A stretch of 64,000 nucleotides of DNA from Myxococcales bacterium (GCA_016191815.1 JACPVI010000087.1:1-64000); one strand, 5' to 3'. Counted from the stretch's first letter, positions 8,711 through 18,059 are shown. The notes: generated from the letters alone by a model not told the origin. Numbers and translations: made by a program.

Positions 8711-11700
8711 TCACTTCTCGCGGAACCAGAACCGGTGGGCAAAGCTCGCGCTCGAGGAGGCCTGGGCGCCATTGCAGATGTAGAGGTAGCTGTCGCAGTT
8801 GGTGTCGCCCATGTAGAAGTAATGCCAGCTCAAGCTGGTCTGCGTGCCGAGGGGGACCAAGCAGCCCGCCCCTCCCTGGGGGTTGTTGCCGCGCAGGAGA
8901 TCGTAGCAGTTGATGCCGTAGCCGCCGGTCCCGCACTTCAACTCTCCGGTCCAGATGAGCCCGTCATCGAGGATGCGGTAGGACTGCATCGTGGTCATGG
9001 TGGCCGAAACGGCGACCGGGGCGTCCCACCTCCAGTAGCCGGTGTAGCTCCGGAGGATGACGTACTCGTAGTTCCCGGTGGAGGTTCCGCCGTAGTAGCC
9101 GGTCTGATCGACCAGGACGTCGAACTGCTGGGACGGTCCGATGATCGTTCGGATGGCAATGTCGGAGAGCTTGTACGGGTTCCACTGGGTGGTCATCCCG
9201 TCCCCCACCAGCCCCACGTTTCCGGTGACGCCGCAGAAACCCTGGTTGCGAGCGTAGTAGAAAGTCTTGAGCCCGAGCGTCCATCCCCCGCCGTCGCGGA
9301 TCATGTCACAGTTCACCTGGATGGGAGCTGCGCCGCCCGCGCCGTCCGGATCGATCGTATAGACCCCGTTCGGCAGAGACGCGTACGCGGCCTTGAGCGC
9401 CTTGCAGGAAGTCGGAGGGCTGCAGGCTGAGCTCAGGCACACCAGCGCGGTGGCGCAGTCGGCGTTGGCGGTGCAGGGCTTGCCGGCGCACTGCGGGCAG
9501 ATGCCGCCGCCGCAGTCCACGTCGGTCTCGGCGCCGTTCTTGACTCCGTCGGTGCAGGTGGGGCTGGCGCAGAGCCCACTGGTGCAAATCTTGTTGACGC
9601 AGTCGGCGCCGGTGACGCACTGCCTGCCGTTCGCGCAGAGGCTGCTGCACGTCCCGCCGCAGTCCACGTCCGTCTCGCCGCCGTTCTTCACGCCGTCCGA
9701 GCAGGTGGGGGCGGCGCAGGCGCCCGAGACGCACACCCCCGAGGCGCAGTCGGCGCCGGAGGTGCAACTCGCGCAGCCCTTGCAAATGCCTCCCCCGCAG
9801 TCCACGTCGATCTCCGCGCCATTCTTGACCCCGTCGGTGCAACTGGGCGCGGCGCACAGGCCGGACACGCAGACCCCCGAGGTGCAGTCCTTGCCCGCCG
9901 CGCACCCCTTCCCGACGCCGCACACGGTGCAGCCGCCGCCGCAGTCCACGTCCGTCTCGGTGCCGTTCTTCACTCCGTCGGTGCAGGTCGAGGCGGCGCA
10001 GCTCCCCGCGGTGCACACCTTCGAGGCGCAGTCCGAGCCGCCGCCGCAGGCCTTGCCGGCGCCGCACCCGGTGCAGGGGCCACCGCAGTCGGCGTCGCTC
10101 TCGCTCCCGTTCTTGAGGCCGTCGGTGCAGGAGGGCGTCGCGCACAGCCCCGAGGTGCACACCCCCGAGCCGCAATCGCTCGAGGCGACGCAGCGCTTGC
10201 CGCTGGCGCAGGTCGAGCAAGTCGCCCCGCAGTCCACATCGGTTTCGCTTCCGTTCTTCACCCCGTCGCTGCAGGTGGGCAGCGCGCACAGGCCGCCGGA
10301 GCAGACCCCGCTGACGCAGTCGCTGGCCACCCCGCAAGAGCGAGCCACGGCGCAGCCGGCGCAGCTTCCCCCGCAGTCTACGTCGCTCTCGTTCCCGTTC
10401 CTCACCCCGTCGGTGCACGAGGGAGCCGAGCAGGTCTTGGAGCTGCAAACCTTCGAGGCGCAGTCGGTGGCGACGCCGCATCCTTTCCCGGTGGCGCAGC
10501 CGGAGCAGGTTCCTCCGCAGTCCAGGTCGCTCTCGGCCCCGTTGCGGACGCCATCGGAGCAGCTTGGCAGGCCACAGGCTCCAGAGGTGCAGACCGCAAA
10601 GGCGCAGTCCACTCCCGTGCCGCACGCCTTGCCGGTGCCGCAGCCGGCGCAGCCTCCTCCGCAGTCCAGGTCGCTCTCGGCCCCGTTCTTCACTCCGTCG
10701 GTGCAGGTGGCCGCCGCGCAGGCCCCGGCGGCGCACACCCGCGAGGTGCAGTCTGACGAGACGCCGCACCCCTGGCCTGTCCCGCAGGATGCGCAGGCCC
10801 CGCCGCAGTCGAGGTCCGTCTCGCCGCCGTTCTTCACCCCGTCGTTGCACGCCGGAGCCGCACAGAGTCCGGCCGCGCACACCTTCGCGACGCAGTCCGC
10901 CGGCCCGCCGCAGGTCCGGCCGGTGGCGCAGGGCGAGCAGGGCCCTCCGCAGTCCACGTCCGATTCGGAGCCGTTCTTGATCCCATCGGTGCAGCTCCCC
11001 GGCGCACAGGCGCCCGCCGAGCACACCCTGGAAACACAGTCGGTGGGCCTGCCGCAGCCCTTGCCCGCCACGCAGGGGGCGCAGTCCCCGCCGCAATCCA
11101 CGTCCGACTCGGACTCGTTCTTGATGCCGTCGGTGCATGACCCCGCGGCGCAGGCGCTGGCGGTACAGACCTTCGAGGCGCAATCGCCGGCGGCCCCGCA
11201 GCCCTTGCCGTTGGCGCAGGGGGGACAGCTTCCCCCGCAGTCGGTGTCGGTCTCGGGGCCGTTTTTCACCGCGTCGGAGCAGCTCGGAGCGCCGCAGAGG
11301 CCGGCCGAGCAGACTTTGGAGGCGCAGTCCGCGGGAGCCACGCAGCTTCGGCCGACCGCGCACGGCGCGCAGCTTCCGCCGCAGTCCACGTCCGTCTCGT
11401 TGCCGTTCCTGAGGTCGTCCAGGCAGGTGCCTGGCACGCACAGGCTGCCCGCGCAGACCCTCGAGGCGCAGTCGCTGGAAGCGCCGCAGGCCTGGCCGAG
11501 GCTGCACGGGGGACAGCTTCCCCCGCAATCGACATCTGACTCCGTGCCGTTCTTGACCCCGTCGGAGCAGGTGGGCTGGGCGCAGGCGCCGCTGATGCAC
11601 GCCTTGGTGACGCAGTCGGTCAGGGTGCCACAGGCTTTGCCCGGACCGCAGGGCGCGCAGGCGCCGCCGCAGTCGATGTCCGATTCGGTGGCGTTCTTGA

Positions 11701-12094
11701 TGCCGTCGGTACAGCTGCCCACCGCGCAGGTCCCCGCCTCGCAGACCTTCGATGCGCAATCGGTCGAAACCCCGCATGCTCTTCCCGCCGCGCAGGGAGC
11801 ACAGCCGCCGCCGCAGTCGACGTCAGGCTCCGACCCGTTCCTGAGCCCGTCGGTGCAGCTTCCGGGGCCGCAAGCTGCGGCCGTGCAGATCCGTGAGGCG
11901 CAGTCATCCGCGCTGGCGCAGGCCCGCCCGCTGCCGCAGGGTGAGCAGCTTCCTCCGCAGTCGGCGTCGGTCTCGTTCCCGTTTTTCTTTCCGTCGGCGC
12001 AGGAGCCGGCCGGCTCGGAGATGGCGCAGCCGGAGACAGAGGCCGCGAAAGCTGCAATCAGAAGGCAACACACTCCCAAGCGGTGGTGGGTCAC
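8711..12094 (-). CDS. Lipoprotein with 18 Cys-rich repeats and fibrinogen-like C-terminus
   Basis: I place the start at GTG 12094, giving 1127 residues: it directly precedes a signal peptide ending in a lipobox (AASVSGC), AAGGGGGAGG lies just upstream, and a promoter lies at 12144-12172. The open frame reaches ATG 12244, but that is upstream of the promoter. Residues about 31-894 are 18 repeats of about 48 residues of the form C-x-D-G-x-x-N-G-x-E-x-D-x-D-C-G-G, each with eight Cys. The last 230 residues resemble a fibrinogen-related domain (SCKALK..., NCDMIRDGGGWTL, HRFWFREK). I infer a long disulfide-stiffened surface stalk carrying a carbohydrate- or protein-binding head. Confidence 0.85.
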   Translation of the reverse strand: MTHHRLGVCCLLIAAFAASVSGCAISEPAGSCADGKKNGNETDADCGGSCSPCGSGRACASADDCASRICTAAACGPGSCTDGLRNGSEPDVDCGGGCAPCAAGRACGVSTDCASKVCEAGTCAVGSCTDGIKNATESDIDCGGACAPCGPGKACGTLTDCVTKACISGACAQPTCSDGVKNGTESDVDCGGSCPPCSLGQACGASSDCASRVCAGSLCVPGTCLDDLRNGNETDVDCGGSCAPCAVGRSCVAPADCASKVCSAGLCGAPSCSDAVKNGPETDTDCGGSCPPCANGKGCGAAGDCASKVCTASACAAGSCTDGIKNESESDVDCGGDCAPCVAGKGCGRPTDCVSRVCSAGACAPGSCTDGIKNGSESDVDCGGPCSPCATGRTCGGPADCVAKVCAAGLCAAPACNDGVKNGGETDLDCGGACASCGTGQGCGVSSDCTSRVCAAGACAAATCTDGVKNGAESDLDCGGGCAGCGTGKACGTGVDCAFAVCTSGACGLPSCSDGVRNGAESDLDCGGTCSGCATGKGCGVATDCASKVCSSKTCSAPSCTDGVRNGNESDVDCGGSCAGCAVARSCGVASDCVSGVCSGGLCALPTCSDGVKNGSETDVDCGATCSTCASGKRCVASSDCGSGVCTSGLCATPSCTDGLKNGSESDADCGGPCTGCGAGKACGGGSDCASKVCTAGSCAASTCTDGVKNGTETDVDCGGGCTVCGVGKGCAAGKDCTSGVCVSGLCAAPSCTDGVKNGAEIDVDCGGGICKGCASCTSGADCASGVCVSGACAAPTCSDGVKNGGETDVDCGGTCSSLCANGRQCVTGADCVNKICTSGLCASPTCTDGVKNGAETDVDCGGGICPQCAGKPCTANADCATALVCLSSACSPPTSCKALKAAYASLPNGVYTIDPDGAGGAAPIQVNCDMIRDGGGWTLGLKTFYYARNQGFCGVTGNVGLVGDGMTTQWNPYKLSDIAIRTIIGPSQQFDVLVDQTGYYGGTSTGNYEYVILRSYTGYWRWDAPVAVSATMTTMQSYRILDDGLIWTGELKCGTGGYGINCYDLLRGNNPQGGAGCLVPLGTQTSLSWHYFYMGDTNCDSYLYICNGAQASSSASFAHRFWFREK
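9413..12004 (-). repeat. 18 tandem 144-bp coding repeats
   Basis: Within the lipoprotein gene, 18 consecutive units of about 144 bp (48 codons) follow one another without spacers; the total is 2592 bases, exactly 18 x 144, with units 16-18 carrying small length changes that balance. Every unit encodes NGxExDxDCGG and eight Cys. The units are similar but not identical, so the array has had time to diverge. It is a likely place for unequal recombination and assembly collapse. Confidence 0.9.
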
Positions 12095-12143
12095 GCCTCC
12101 CCCTTGTCCTGGTCGCCAGCAGGCGGCCTCGATGGCGCTCCGG

Positions 12144-12172
12144 AATAGAGAACGACCACGGCGAACCGTCAA
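12144..12172 (-). promoter_or_regulatory. Sigma70-type promoter for the repeat lipoprotein
   Basis: On the minus strand TTGACG (12172-12167) is followed after exactly 17 bases by TCTATT (12149-12144). These match the -35 consensus at 5 of 6 and the -10 consensus at 4 of 6 positions. Transcription would begin near 12137, about 43 bases before the GTG start at 12094, which supports that start over the upstream ATG. Confidence 0.5.
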
Positions 12173-12276
12173 GGCTCGCGCGGGTGTTGACGCGCTCGCC
12201 GCCGACGTTTCGCTGGAGCCGGGGCTCCCGCCGGGAAGCCGCAATGCCTACTCCTCCTCGGAAACGGGGGAAAAGT

Positions 12277-13893
12277 ATGGGGAGGGCTCGTTGCCTGCTT
12301 CCGCTGCTCTGCGGCGCGCTCGCCTGCGGAGGGCCCTCGGCCGTCCCCGAGGAAGAGTTGCCGCCCGGCTCGGAGCAGGCGTTTCCCGCCGGCCAGCCGA
12401 GGCGGCCGGTGGAGCCGAGCCTACCGCCCCTGCTGCCGGGGAGCGGCCTGTGCCAGCCCACCGGAGGAGGCGCGCTCTGGCTGATCGAGTTGGAGCCCCT
12501 GTCGGTGAAGCTCTCCTGCGCCACCGGGTATCAGGCGCCGGGGCTGGCCTTCACTGCCTCGCCGCTCCCCAAGGGCGCGCGTCTGGACGCGGCGACCTTC
12601 ACCCTGGAGTGGACGCCGGGGCTGGATCAGGCAGGCGTGTACGAGCTGGAGATAGTCGAGTCCACCACCGGCGAGAAGGGCCGCCTCAAGCTGGGGGTGG
12701 CCGACCGGTGGCAGAGCCAGGGCAACCTGCCCATCGCGGACCCATCCGGCTACTCCGAGGAGATGGGACTGCCGGTGTTGCACCTGTTCCACTCCGCGCC
12801 CCTCTCGCGAGACCGCTACGGCCCGGCCACGGTGGTGTACCGCGGCCACACCTACCAGGCGGAGGCGAAGGTCCGCGGGGCGACCTCGCTCTCCTTCCCG
12901 AAGAAGAGCTACACGCTCAAGTTCCCCGACACCGACGAGTTCGAGGACCTCTCGGTGGGCTTCTCCAGGCGCGACAAGCTGGTGCTGATCACTCCCTTCA
13001 ACGACAACTCCTACCTCCGCCACCGGCTCGCCTTCGAGCTGTGGAGCCGGATGGACCCCACCCACATCCGGCTGCGCACCTTCAGCGTGGTGGTGTTCGT
13101 CAACGGCCAGTACTGGGGGCTGTACACCGCCGCGGATCACGTCGACTCGGACCTGATGAAGCGGCACGGGCTGTGGAAGGAGGGAAACCTCTTCAAGTCG
13201 ATCAACTCCGACGCGAACTTCTCGCTCCTCGCCCGCGACGGCACGCCCAAGGACCCGCTCCACCAGGGATTCGAGAAGAAATCAGGCCTGCCCGAGGACG
13301 GAAGTGAGGGCGCCTACGACGACCTGGACGGGCTGACTCGCTTCGTCGCTTCGTCCAGCCCCGAGGGTTTTCGATCGGGGCTGCCCACCAGGGTGCGCCA
13401 GAGTGAGTACGAGGACTGGTGGATTCTCATCACCCTGCTGGTGGCGACCGACTCCGGCGGGAAGAACGCCTACCACTTCCATGACCCGCGCGGAGGGCTG
13501 TTCCGCTACCTCCCCTGGGACCTGGACGCCGCCTTGGGCCAGAGCTGGAACACCACCCGGACTTCGCCCACCGCCCGGCTGACCTTCTACGGCTACAACG
13601 AGATGTTCAAGCGGATGATGGCCGACCCGCTGATGGCCGGGCCGATCCGTGCGCGCTACCGCCAGCTCATGCAGGGGCCGCTCTCCGCGCAGGAGGTGCT
13701 CTCGCTGCTCGACCGCTACGCCCAGGAGGTGCGCGCCGCGGCGCTCCGCGACGAGGAGAAATGGTCCGCCCGCTACCGGACCTACTCGCTCTGGTCCGGC
13801 CGCACCGACTTCACCAGCTTCGAGGAGGAGCTGGAGTACATGCGGAACTGGGTGCGCGCACGCTGGAACTCGCTCGAGGCGAGGCCGCTGTGA
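12277..13893 (+). CDS. CotH-like kinase-fold lipoprotein
   Basis: The start is set at ATG 12277, behind ACGGGGGAAA, giving 538 residues with a lipoprotein signal (LLPLLCGALAC); ATG 12244 is an alternative adding 11 residues. Residues about 40-145 look like an Ig-like cadherin-type module (LDAATFTLEWTPG). The rest matches the CotH family: KVRGATSLSFPKKSYTLKF, ITPFNDNSYLRHRLAFELW, FVNGQYWGLYTAADHVD and RYLPWDLDAALGQSW. CotH of Bacillus is an atypical kinase that phosphorylates spore-coat proteins; secreted CotH-like proteins are common in Myxococcota. I infer an outer-membrane or periplasmic modifying enzyme. It is divergent from the repeat lipoprotein, sharing a 182-base intergenic region. Confidence 0.85.
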   Translation: MGRARCLLPLLCGALACGGPSAVPEEELPPGSEQAFPAGQPRRPVEPSLPPLLPGSGLCQPTGGGALWLIELEPLSVKLSCATGYQAPGLAFTASPLPKGARLDAATFTLEWTPGLDQAGVYELEIVESTTGEKGRLKLGVADRWQSQGNLPIADPSGYSEEMGLPVLHLFHSAPLSRDRYGPATVVYRGHTYQAEAKVRGATSLSFPKKSYTLKFPDTDEFEDLSVGFSRRDKLVLITPFNDNSYLRHRLAFELWSRMDPTHIRLRTFSVVVFVNGQYWGLYTAADHVDSDLMKRHGLWKEGNLFKSINSDANFSLLARDGTPKDPLHQGFEKKSGLPEDGSEGAYDDLDGLTRFVASSSPEGFRSGLPTRVRQSEYEDWWILITLLVATDSGGKNAYHFHDPRGGLFRYLPWDLDAALGQSWNTTRTSPTARLTFYGYNEMFKRMMADPLMAGPIRARYRQLMQGPLSAQEVLSLLDRYAQEVRAAALRDEEKWSARYRTYSLWSGRTDFTSFEEELEYMRNWVRARWNSLEARPL

Positions 13894-13911
13894 AGCCGAG
13901 CTGAGGAGTTC

Positions 13912-14427
13912 CTATTCTCTGGTGACCTCAGCGAGGGCCTGCGCCAAGAAGGAATCGAAGACCGCGAGCTGGCGCCTCACCTCGGGGGCCAGCCTGAGCA
14001 ACCGCTGGGTGTGTTCCGCCACGCGGGAGGGGTCGAGCTGCACGCGGTAGGCATGACGGAAGAAGTGACGGAACTTCAGTAACTCCTCCAGCTCGCGCAC
14101 GGACTCGTCGGCGACGACAGCCGGTCTCACCCCCGGCACGTCGGTCGCCATGCGGAGGAGCAGCTCGCGGTGCGAGCGCTCTCCCGCGGGGAGGCTCTGA
14201 TCGATGACGCGAGCCACACGCTCCAGCGCCGCCTCCAGCCCGCCGTACCAGGCGTGGAGGTCCACCGCCGCCACCACCACCCAGGGCCGCTCTTCCCGCG
14301 CCTGCTCCCACCGCCCGGCGATGGAAGAAAGCTCTCGCTCCGGCTCCTCCAGCGCGGCGAGATCTTCGGCCATCTCCTTGCGGAGCAGGGCGATCTCCGC
14401 GGCAGCGGCGCGCGCCTCCGGGCTCAC
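13912..14427 (-). CDS. hepT: HEPN ribonuclease toxin (HepT-like)
   Basis: The start is GTG 14427, which overlaps the TGA of the nucleotidyltransferase gene (GTGA), giving 171 residues. The helical protein contains RHFFRHAY near residue 132, an exact R-x4-H-x-Y motif. In HepT toxins R and H are catalytic RNase residues, and the Tyr is the residue that MntA adenylylates to silence the toxin. It belongs to a two-gene MNT/HEPN toxin-antitoxin module with the gene just upstream. A reading frame longer at the 5' end is open but runs through the partner gene. Confidence 0.82.
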   Translation of the reverse strand: MSPEARAAAAEIALLRKEMAEDLAALEEPERELSSIAGRWEQAREERPWVVVAAVDLHAWYGGLEAALERVARVIDQSLPAGERSHRELLLRMATDVPGVRPAVVADESVRELEELLKFRHFFRHAYRVQLDPSRVAEHTQRLLRLAPEVRRQLAVFDSFLAQALAEVTRE

Positions 14428-14780
14428 GGCAGCGGCACTCCCTCGGCCTGCGCTCGTCGAGCGAAGGACTCGGGAAGCTCCTCGATCCTGAGAAGGTCCA
14501 CCGAGCCCTGGACCAGGTCGCACAGCTCGACCCAGGTTTGCGTCTCGCGCTCAACCCCCAGTCCTTCCACGACCAAGTCGACGTCCGAGCCCTCGCCGTG
14601 GCTACCCCACGCCAGCGAGCCGATGAGCCACGCCCGCCGGATGATGCCCGCTCGCACGGCGCTCGCCGCCCAATCGGCCAACCGCGCCCTCAGCTCGGCC
14701 GCTCTGTGCGCATGTGCCTCGCGCTTGCGTCGCTGGCGCTCCACGAGCGCCCGCGCCATTTCCGCGGCCGTCACAGCCAT
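14424..14780 (-). CDS. mntA: MNT-type nucleotidyltransferase antitoxin (MntA-like)
   Basis: The 118-residue protein has the minimal nucleotidyltransferase signature GS-x10-DxD (GSLAWGSHGEGSDVD), with a third acidic strand further on (GSVDLLRIEELP). Such enzymes AMPylate the Tyr of the cognate HEPN toxin. The N-terminal 45 residues are a charged helix (RQRRKREAHAHRAAELRARL), longer than in the smallest members. It is the first gene of the pair, and its stop overlaps the start of the HEPN gene by four bases, so antitoxin is translated before toxin. Confidence 0.85.
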   Translation of the reverse strand: MAVTAAEMARALVERQRRKREAHAHRAAELRARLADWAASAVRAGIIRRAWLIGSLAWGSHGEGSDVDLVVEGLGVERETQTWVELCDLVQGSVDLLRIEELPESFARRAQAEGVPLP

Positions 14781-14828
14781 GTCGTCACGGTACGGTGGCC
14801 CTCGGGCGGACGCAACTCGCGCCGCGGC

Positions 14829-16115
14829 TCACTTCTGCTCGGCCATCCGCGCCCACAGGGAGGCGGCCGCTTCGCGGGCGTGCTGGGAGAGGGCCTCCCC
14901 GTCCACCGAGAGCGGCCGGCGGGCCCACATCCTCCAGATGCCGTCGATCATCACCGCCTCCACGTGGCGGGAGGAGAGCCCGTAGAGGAAGTGGCCGGCG
15001 AGGTTCTCCGCCGTGAGCGGGGTGGACGGCCGGTAGTCGAGCACCAGCAGATCCGCCAAGGCCCCTTCGCGCAAGGGCCCGATCGGCGCGCCGAAGACTT
15101 CGGTGGCCATCCTCTGGGCGTTGCGGAGGTAGTGCAAGACGCCGATGGGCTGGCCGGCGTCTCGCGAGCGGAAGTAGGCGAGCTGCGCCTCGGCGAACAT
15201 GTCCGAGCCGATGCCGTCGGTCCCCAAGGTCGCCCTCGAGCCGAACTTCCCCGCCGGCGCGTAGCCGACCTGGTTGTTCATGTTCGAGCGCGGGTTGTGG
15301 ACCAGCCAGGCCCCGGTGCTGATCACCTGCGACAGCTCCGGCCAAGAGAGGTGCACCGCGTGGGCGATCACCGAGGAGGGACCGAGCAGGCCCAACCCCA
15401 TCAAGCGGGCCACCGGCACCTCTCCGTAGCGCTCGAAGGAGAGCCGCTGGTCCACTCCGTCCTCGGCCAGGTGGATGTGCAGCCCCGCGCCGGTGGATTC
15501 CACCGCCGCCTTCAACCCCTCCAGCGCCTCGCGGGAGAGAGTGAAGCAGGCGTGGGCGCCGATCATTCCCCGGAAGCGGCCGCGGGCCTTCTTGAGGAAG
15601 TCGGTGGTCTCGGCCAGTCCCTCCTCGCGTCCCACCGCTCCGTGGCGGTCGCTCACCTCGTAGCAGAGCACCGCCCGGAGCCCCACCTCGTTCACCCCCC
15701 GCGCCACCTGGGTGAGGGAGCCCGCGATGGCGCTCGGCGAGGCGTGGTGATCAAAAACGGTGGTGGTGCCGCAGGAGAGCGCCTCCAGCGCCCCCACCAT
15801 GGACGAAACCTGGACCGCGTCCAGGTCCAGCGCCCGGTCCAGCCGCCACCAGACGCGCTCGAGCACCTGGAGGAAATTCTCCGGCGCCTCGGCTGGAGGG
15901 GGCATGCCCCGGGCCAGCGAGGAATAGAGGTGGTGGTGCGCGCACACCAGCCCGGGCATCACCAGCTTCCCGCCCAGCTCGATCACCTCGTCGCCGGCCT
16001 CGGCGGCGGCGGGCCCGCGGGAGACGATGTGGCCGTCGTCGATGCGAAGGTCGGCGACCTCGACCGAGGCCGGCTCCAGCTCGACCAGCGTTCCTCCCTT
16101 TAGGACAGTGCCCAA
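14829..16115 (-). CDS. ssnA: Putative aminohydrolase SsnA
   Basis: The 428-residue amidohydrolase has a metal-binding HHH motif after PGLVCA (about residue 60), a SCGTTTVFDHH strand, HIHLAEDGVDQ, IAHAVHLSW, a LVHNPRSNMNNQVGYAP substrate strand and LGTDGIGSDM with the catalytic Asp. This is the SsnA pattern, a subgroup linked to selenium-dependent molybdenum hydroxylases. The start appears to be TTG 16115, behind GGAG; no ATG fits. It probably deaminates or hydrolyses a purine-like compound. A selenium-dependent-type xanthine dehydrogenase gene lies 16 kb away in this window, which fits a shared purine pathway but not a shared operon. Confidence 0.85.
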   Translation of the reverse strand: MGTVLKGGTLVELEPASVEVADLRIDDGHIVSRGPAAAEAGDEVIELGGKLVMPGLVCAHHHLYSSLARGMPPPAEAPENFLQVLERVWWRLDRALDLDAVQVSSMVGALEALSCGTTTVFDHHASPSAIAGSLTQVARGVNEVGLRAVLCYEVSDRHGAVGREEGLAETTDFLKKARGRFRGMIGAHACFTLSREALEGLKAAVESTGAGLHIHLAEDGVDQRLSFERYGEVPVARLMGLGLLGPSSVIAHAVHLSWPELSQVISTGAWLVHNPRSNMNNQVGYAPAGKFGSRATLGTDGIGSDMFAEAQLAYFRSRDAGQPIGVLHYLRNAQRMATEVFGAPIGPLREGALADLLVLDYRPSTPLTAENLAGHFLYGLSSRHVEAVMIDGIWRMWARRPLSVDGEALSQHAREAAASLWARMAEQK

Positions 16116-16172
16116 CTGGCGCGGCTCCTCCGGGATGCGGATGGCTGCCGGAGGTTAGCAGCGCCAGTAGCC

Positions 16173-18059
16173 TCATTCGATGGCGAAGTGGGCGGAGGAC
16201 TCCTGGGCCGGAGCGGCCTGCACCGGGGCTTCGCGGTCGGCGAAGCCGTCCTTCTTGACTCGCACCCGGTAGTTGCCCTTGTCCACGTTCTTGAAGCGGT
16301 ACTGGCCGGCCTGGGTGGCGCGGGTGGCCTGCACCAGGTTGCCCTTCTCGTCCAATAGCTCCACCAGTGCGTTGGCCGCCACCTGCTCTCCGGAGCCGGC
16401 CTTGAGCGAGAGGGAGCCCTCCACCTCGCCGAACTGGGCGCGCTGGGCCTCCTCGGTGTCCTGGAAGAAGAGGGCGTCTTCGTGCTGGACCGTCTTGCCG
16501 CTCTCGTCGCGGAAGGAGACCTGGGCGAAGTAGCGGCCCTTTTTCTGGAGCTTCCCGTCCTTCCCCTTGCCATCCCAGCGGAAGGCCATCGGGCCCTGGG
16601 CGCTCTTCTGGCCGGTGGAGAAGAGCTCCTTGCCCATCTTGGGCTGGCCCTCTCCCTCGGCGGCGAAGACCTTGAGCTCCACGGTGCCCTTGTGGCCCTC
16701 GGGGGCGATGTTCCTCAGCGACACCTCGGTGGCCAGGCCGCGCTCGTCGAAGCGGGTGCCGAGCTGGGTGAAAAAGACGTTGCCGGCGTACACCTCGAAG
16801 CGGCGCCGGCTGGACTCGCCCTTGGCGTTGGTGGCGACCACGTCGAGCACGTGCTTGCCCTCGGAGAGGGAGCGGGTGTTCCACGGGTAGCTCAGCTTGC
16901 CGCCGCAAGCCGCGTGCAGGGGCAGGTCGTCGACGAACAGCTCCACCCGCTCCACGCCGCTGCCCTTGTTGTCCTTGGCTTCGACCTCGAGAGCCATCAC
17001 CTCGGAGGCGCGCTGGCCGTCGGAGACGCCCCTCACCGCCACGGTGAGGACGTCCACCGAGACGAGGCCCAGGACGGCCCACATCGCCTCGGCCTTGCCG
17101 CTGCCGGCCGCGCCCCAGCCGCCGCCCTTGTTCTGGTGCTCCACGAGGAAGCCGGTGCCGCGGGAGACGGCCGAATGGGCGTCGGTGAGCCCGGCCATCC
17201 GGAGGGCGTAGAGAGTCTGCCCGGTGGCGTAGGCCTCGGAGGCGCCGCCAAAGCCCCAGCCTCCGTCGCGACTCTGCAAGGAGAGGAGGTGGCGGACGAG
17301 CCGCGCTGGGGTGGCCTCGGAGGTGCCCACTCCGGCGGCGGTGAGTCCCATGAGGGCGTAGTTGACGTCCTGGAGGTAGACGCCCTTGGGGTTCTCGCCC
17401 CAGGCCCCGGCGATCTTTTGGATGTAGGCCTCGGCGCGCTGGATGGGGGTGAGCCAGGCGGCGTCGGCGGTGCGCGCGTAGGCCTGCCGCCAGGTCTGGG
17501 CCGCCTGGTAGGTGGACTGCATGGTGCCGGCGGTAACCGGGTAGGACTGGTGGTCGCCCACCACCGCGCCGCTGGTCTGCTGCTGCTCGAGCAGTTGCCG
17601 CGCGACCTTCACCAGGTCGTCGCGGAGCTTGGCGTCGACCCACTGGTCGTAACGGGCGAAGGCGGCGCCGCCGAAGGTGCGGGCGGTCTTCGGGTAGCCG
17701 GAGTGGTAGAGGCCCCGCGGGCTTTGGCGTGCGCCTCCGCTGTGGTTGAGGATGCTGTCGACGATGGCGCGGAACTCCTTGGTGGGCACGTCGTACTGGT
17801 GGTGGGTGCCGACGGAGAGCCCCTCGATGGTGACTGCCTGGACGTGGCAGCCGTAGCAGCGGTTGGTGTTGGCCCACTCGGCGGTGGAGCGGGCGAGGAA
17901 CTCGAGGCCCCGCTGGGCGGCCTCGCGCACCTTGGGATCGCCCTTGCTCGGAGCGGCGGCGGTGGCGGCCGGTATCCGGCAGCGGAGCTTCTCGGCGGCC
18001 AGGGTGGGCGAAGCGGCAAGAAGGCAAAGTGCGGCGAAGAGGCGGCGAGGCGAGGGCAT
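16173..18059 (-). CDS. Secreted CxxCH protein with prenyltransferase-fold repeats
   Basis: The 628-residue protein has a signal peptide (LFAALCLLAASPTLA), then RCYGCH at about 71-76, a covalent heme c attachment motif (CxxCH). Residues about 45-310 are alpha/alpha-barrel repeats like squalene-hopene cyclase and prenyltransferases, with SRDGGWGFGGASEAYATG as the clearest unit. The cyclase DxDD motif is not visible, so cyclase activity is doubtful. Two beta-rich domains follow: an Ig-like piece and a carboxypeptidase-regulatory-like module near the C-terminus (NALVELLDEKGNLVQ). ATG 18059 lies behind GGAG. I infer a periplasmic or surface redox/binding protein; the substrate is unknown. Confidence 0.7.
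   Translation of the reverse strand: MPSPRRLFAALCLLAASPTLAAEKLRCRIPAATAAAPSKGDPKVREAAQRGLEFLARSTAEWANTNRCYGCHVQAVTIEGLSVGTHHQYDVPTKEFRAIVDSILNHSGGARQSPRGLYHSGYPKTARTFGGAAFARYDQWVDAKLRDDLVKVARQLLEQQQTSGAVVGDHQSYPVTAGTMQSTYQAAQTWRQAYARTADAAWLTPIQRAEAYIQKIAGAWGENPKGVYLQDVNYALMGLTAAGVGTSEATPARLVRHLLSLQSRDGGWGFGGASEAYATGQTLYALRMAGLTDAHSAVSRGTGFLVEHQNKGGGWGAAGSGKAEAMWAVLGLVSVDVLTVAVRGVSDGQRASEVMALEVEAKDNKGSGVERVELFVDDLPLHAACGGKLSYPWNTRSLSEGKHVLDVVATNAKGESSRRRFEVYAGNVFFTQLGTRFDERGLATEVSLRNIAPEGHKGTVELKVFAAEGEGQPKMGKELFSTGQKSAQGPMAFRWDGKGKDGKLQKKGRYFAQVSFRDESGKTVQHEDALFFQDTEEAQRAQFGEVEGSLSLKAGSGEQVAANALVELLDEKGNLVQATRATQAGQYRFKNVDKGNYRVRVKKDGFADREAPVQAAPAQESSAHFAIE

Noticed and set aside
9393-13307. 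1304-residue plus-strand ORF opposite the repeat lipoprotein
   Set aside because: It is the antisense of the 18 repeats; high GC leaves few stops. The minus frame has the conserved motifs, signal peptide and fibrinogen-like end.
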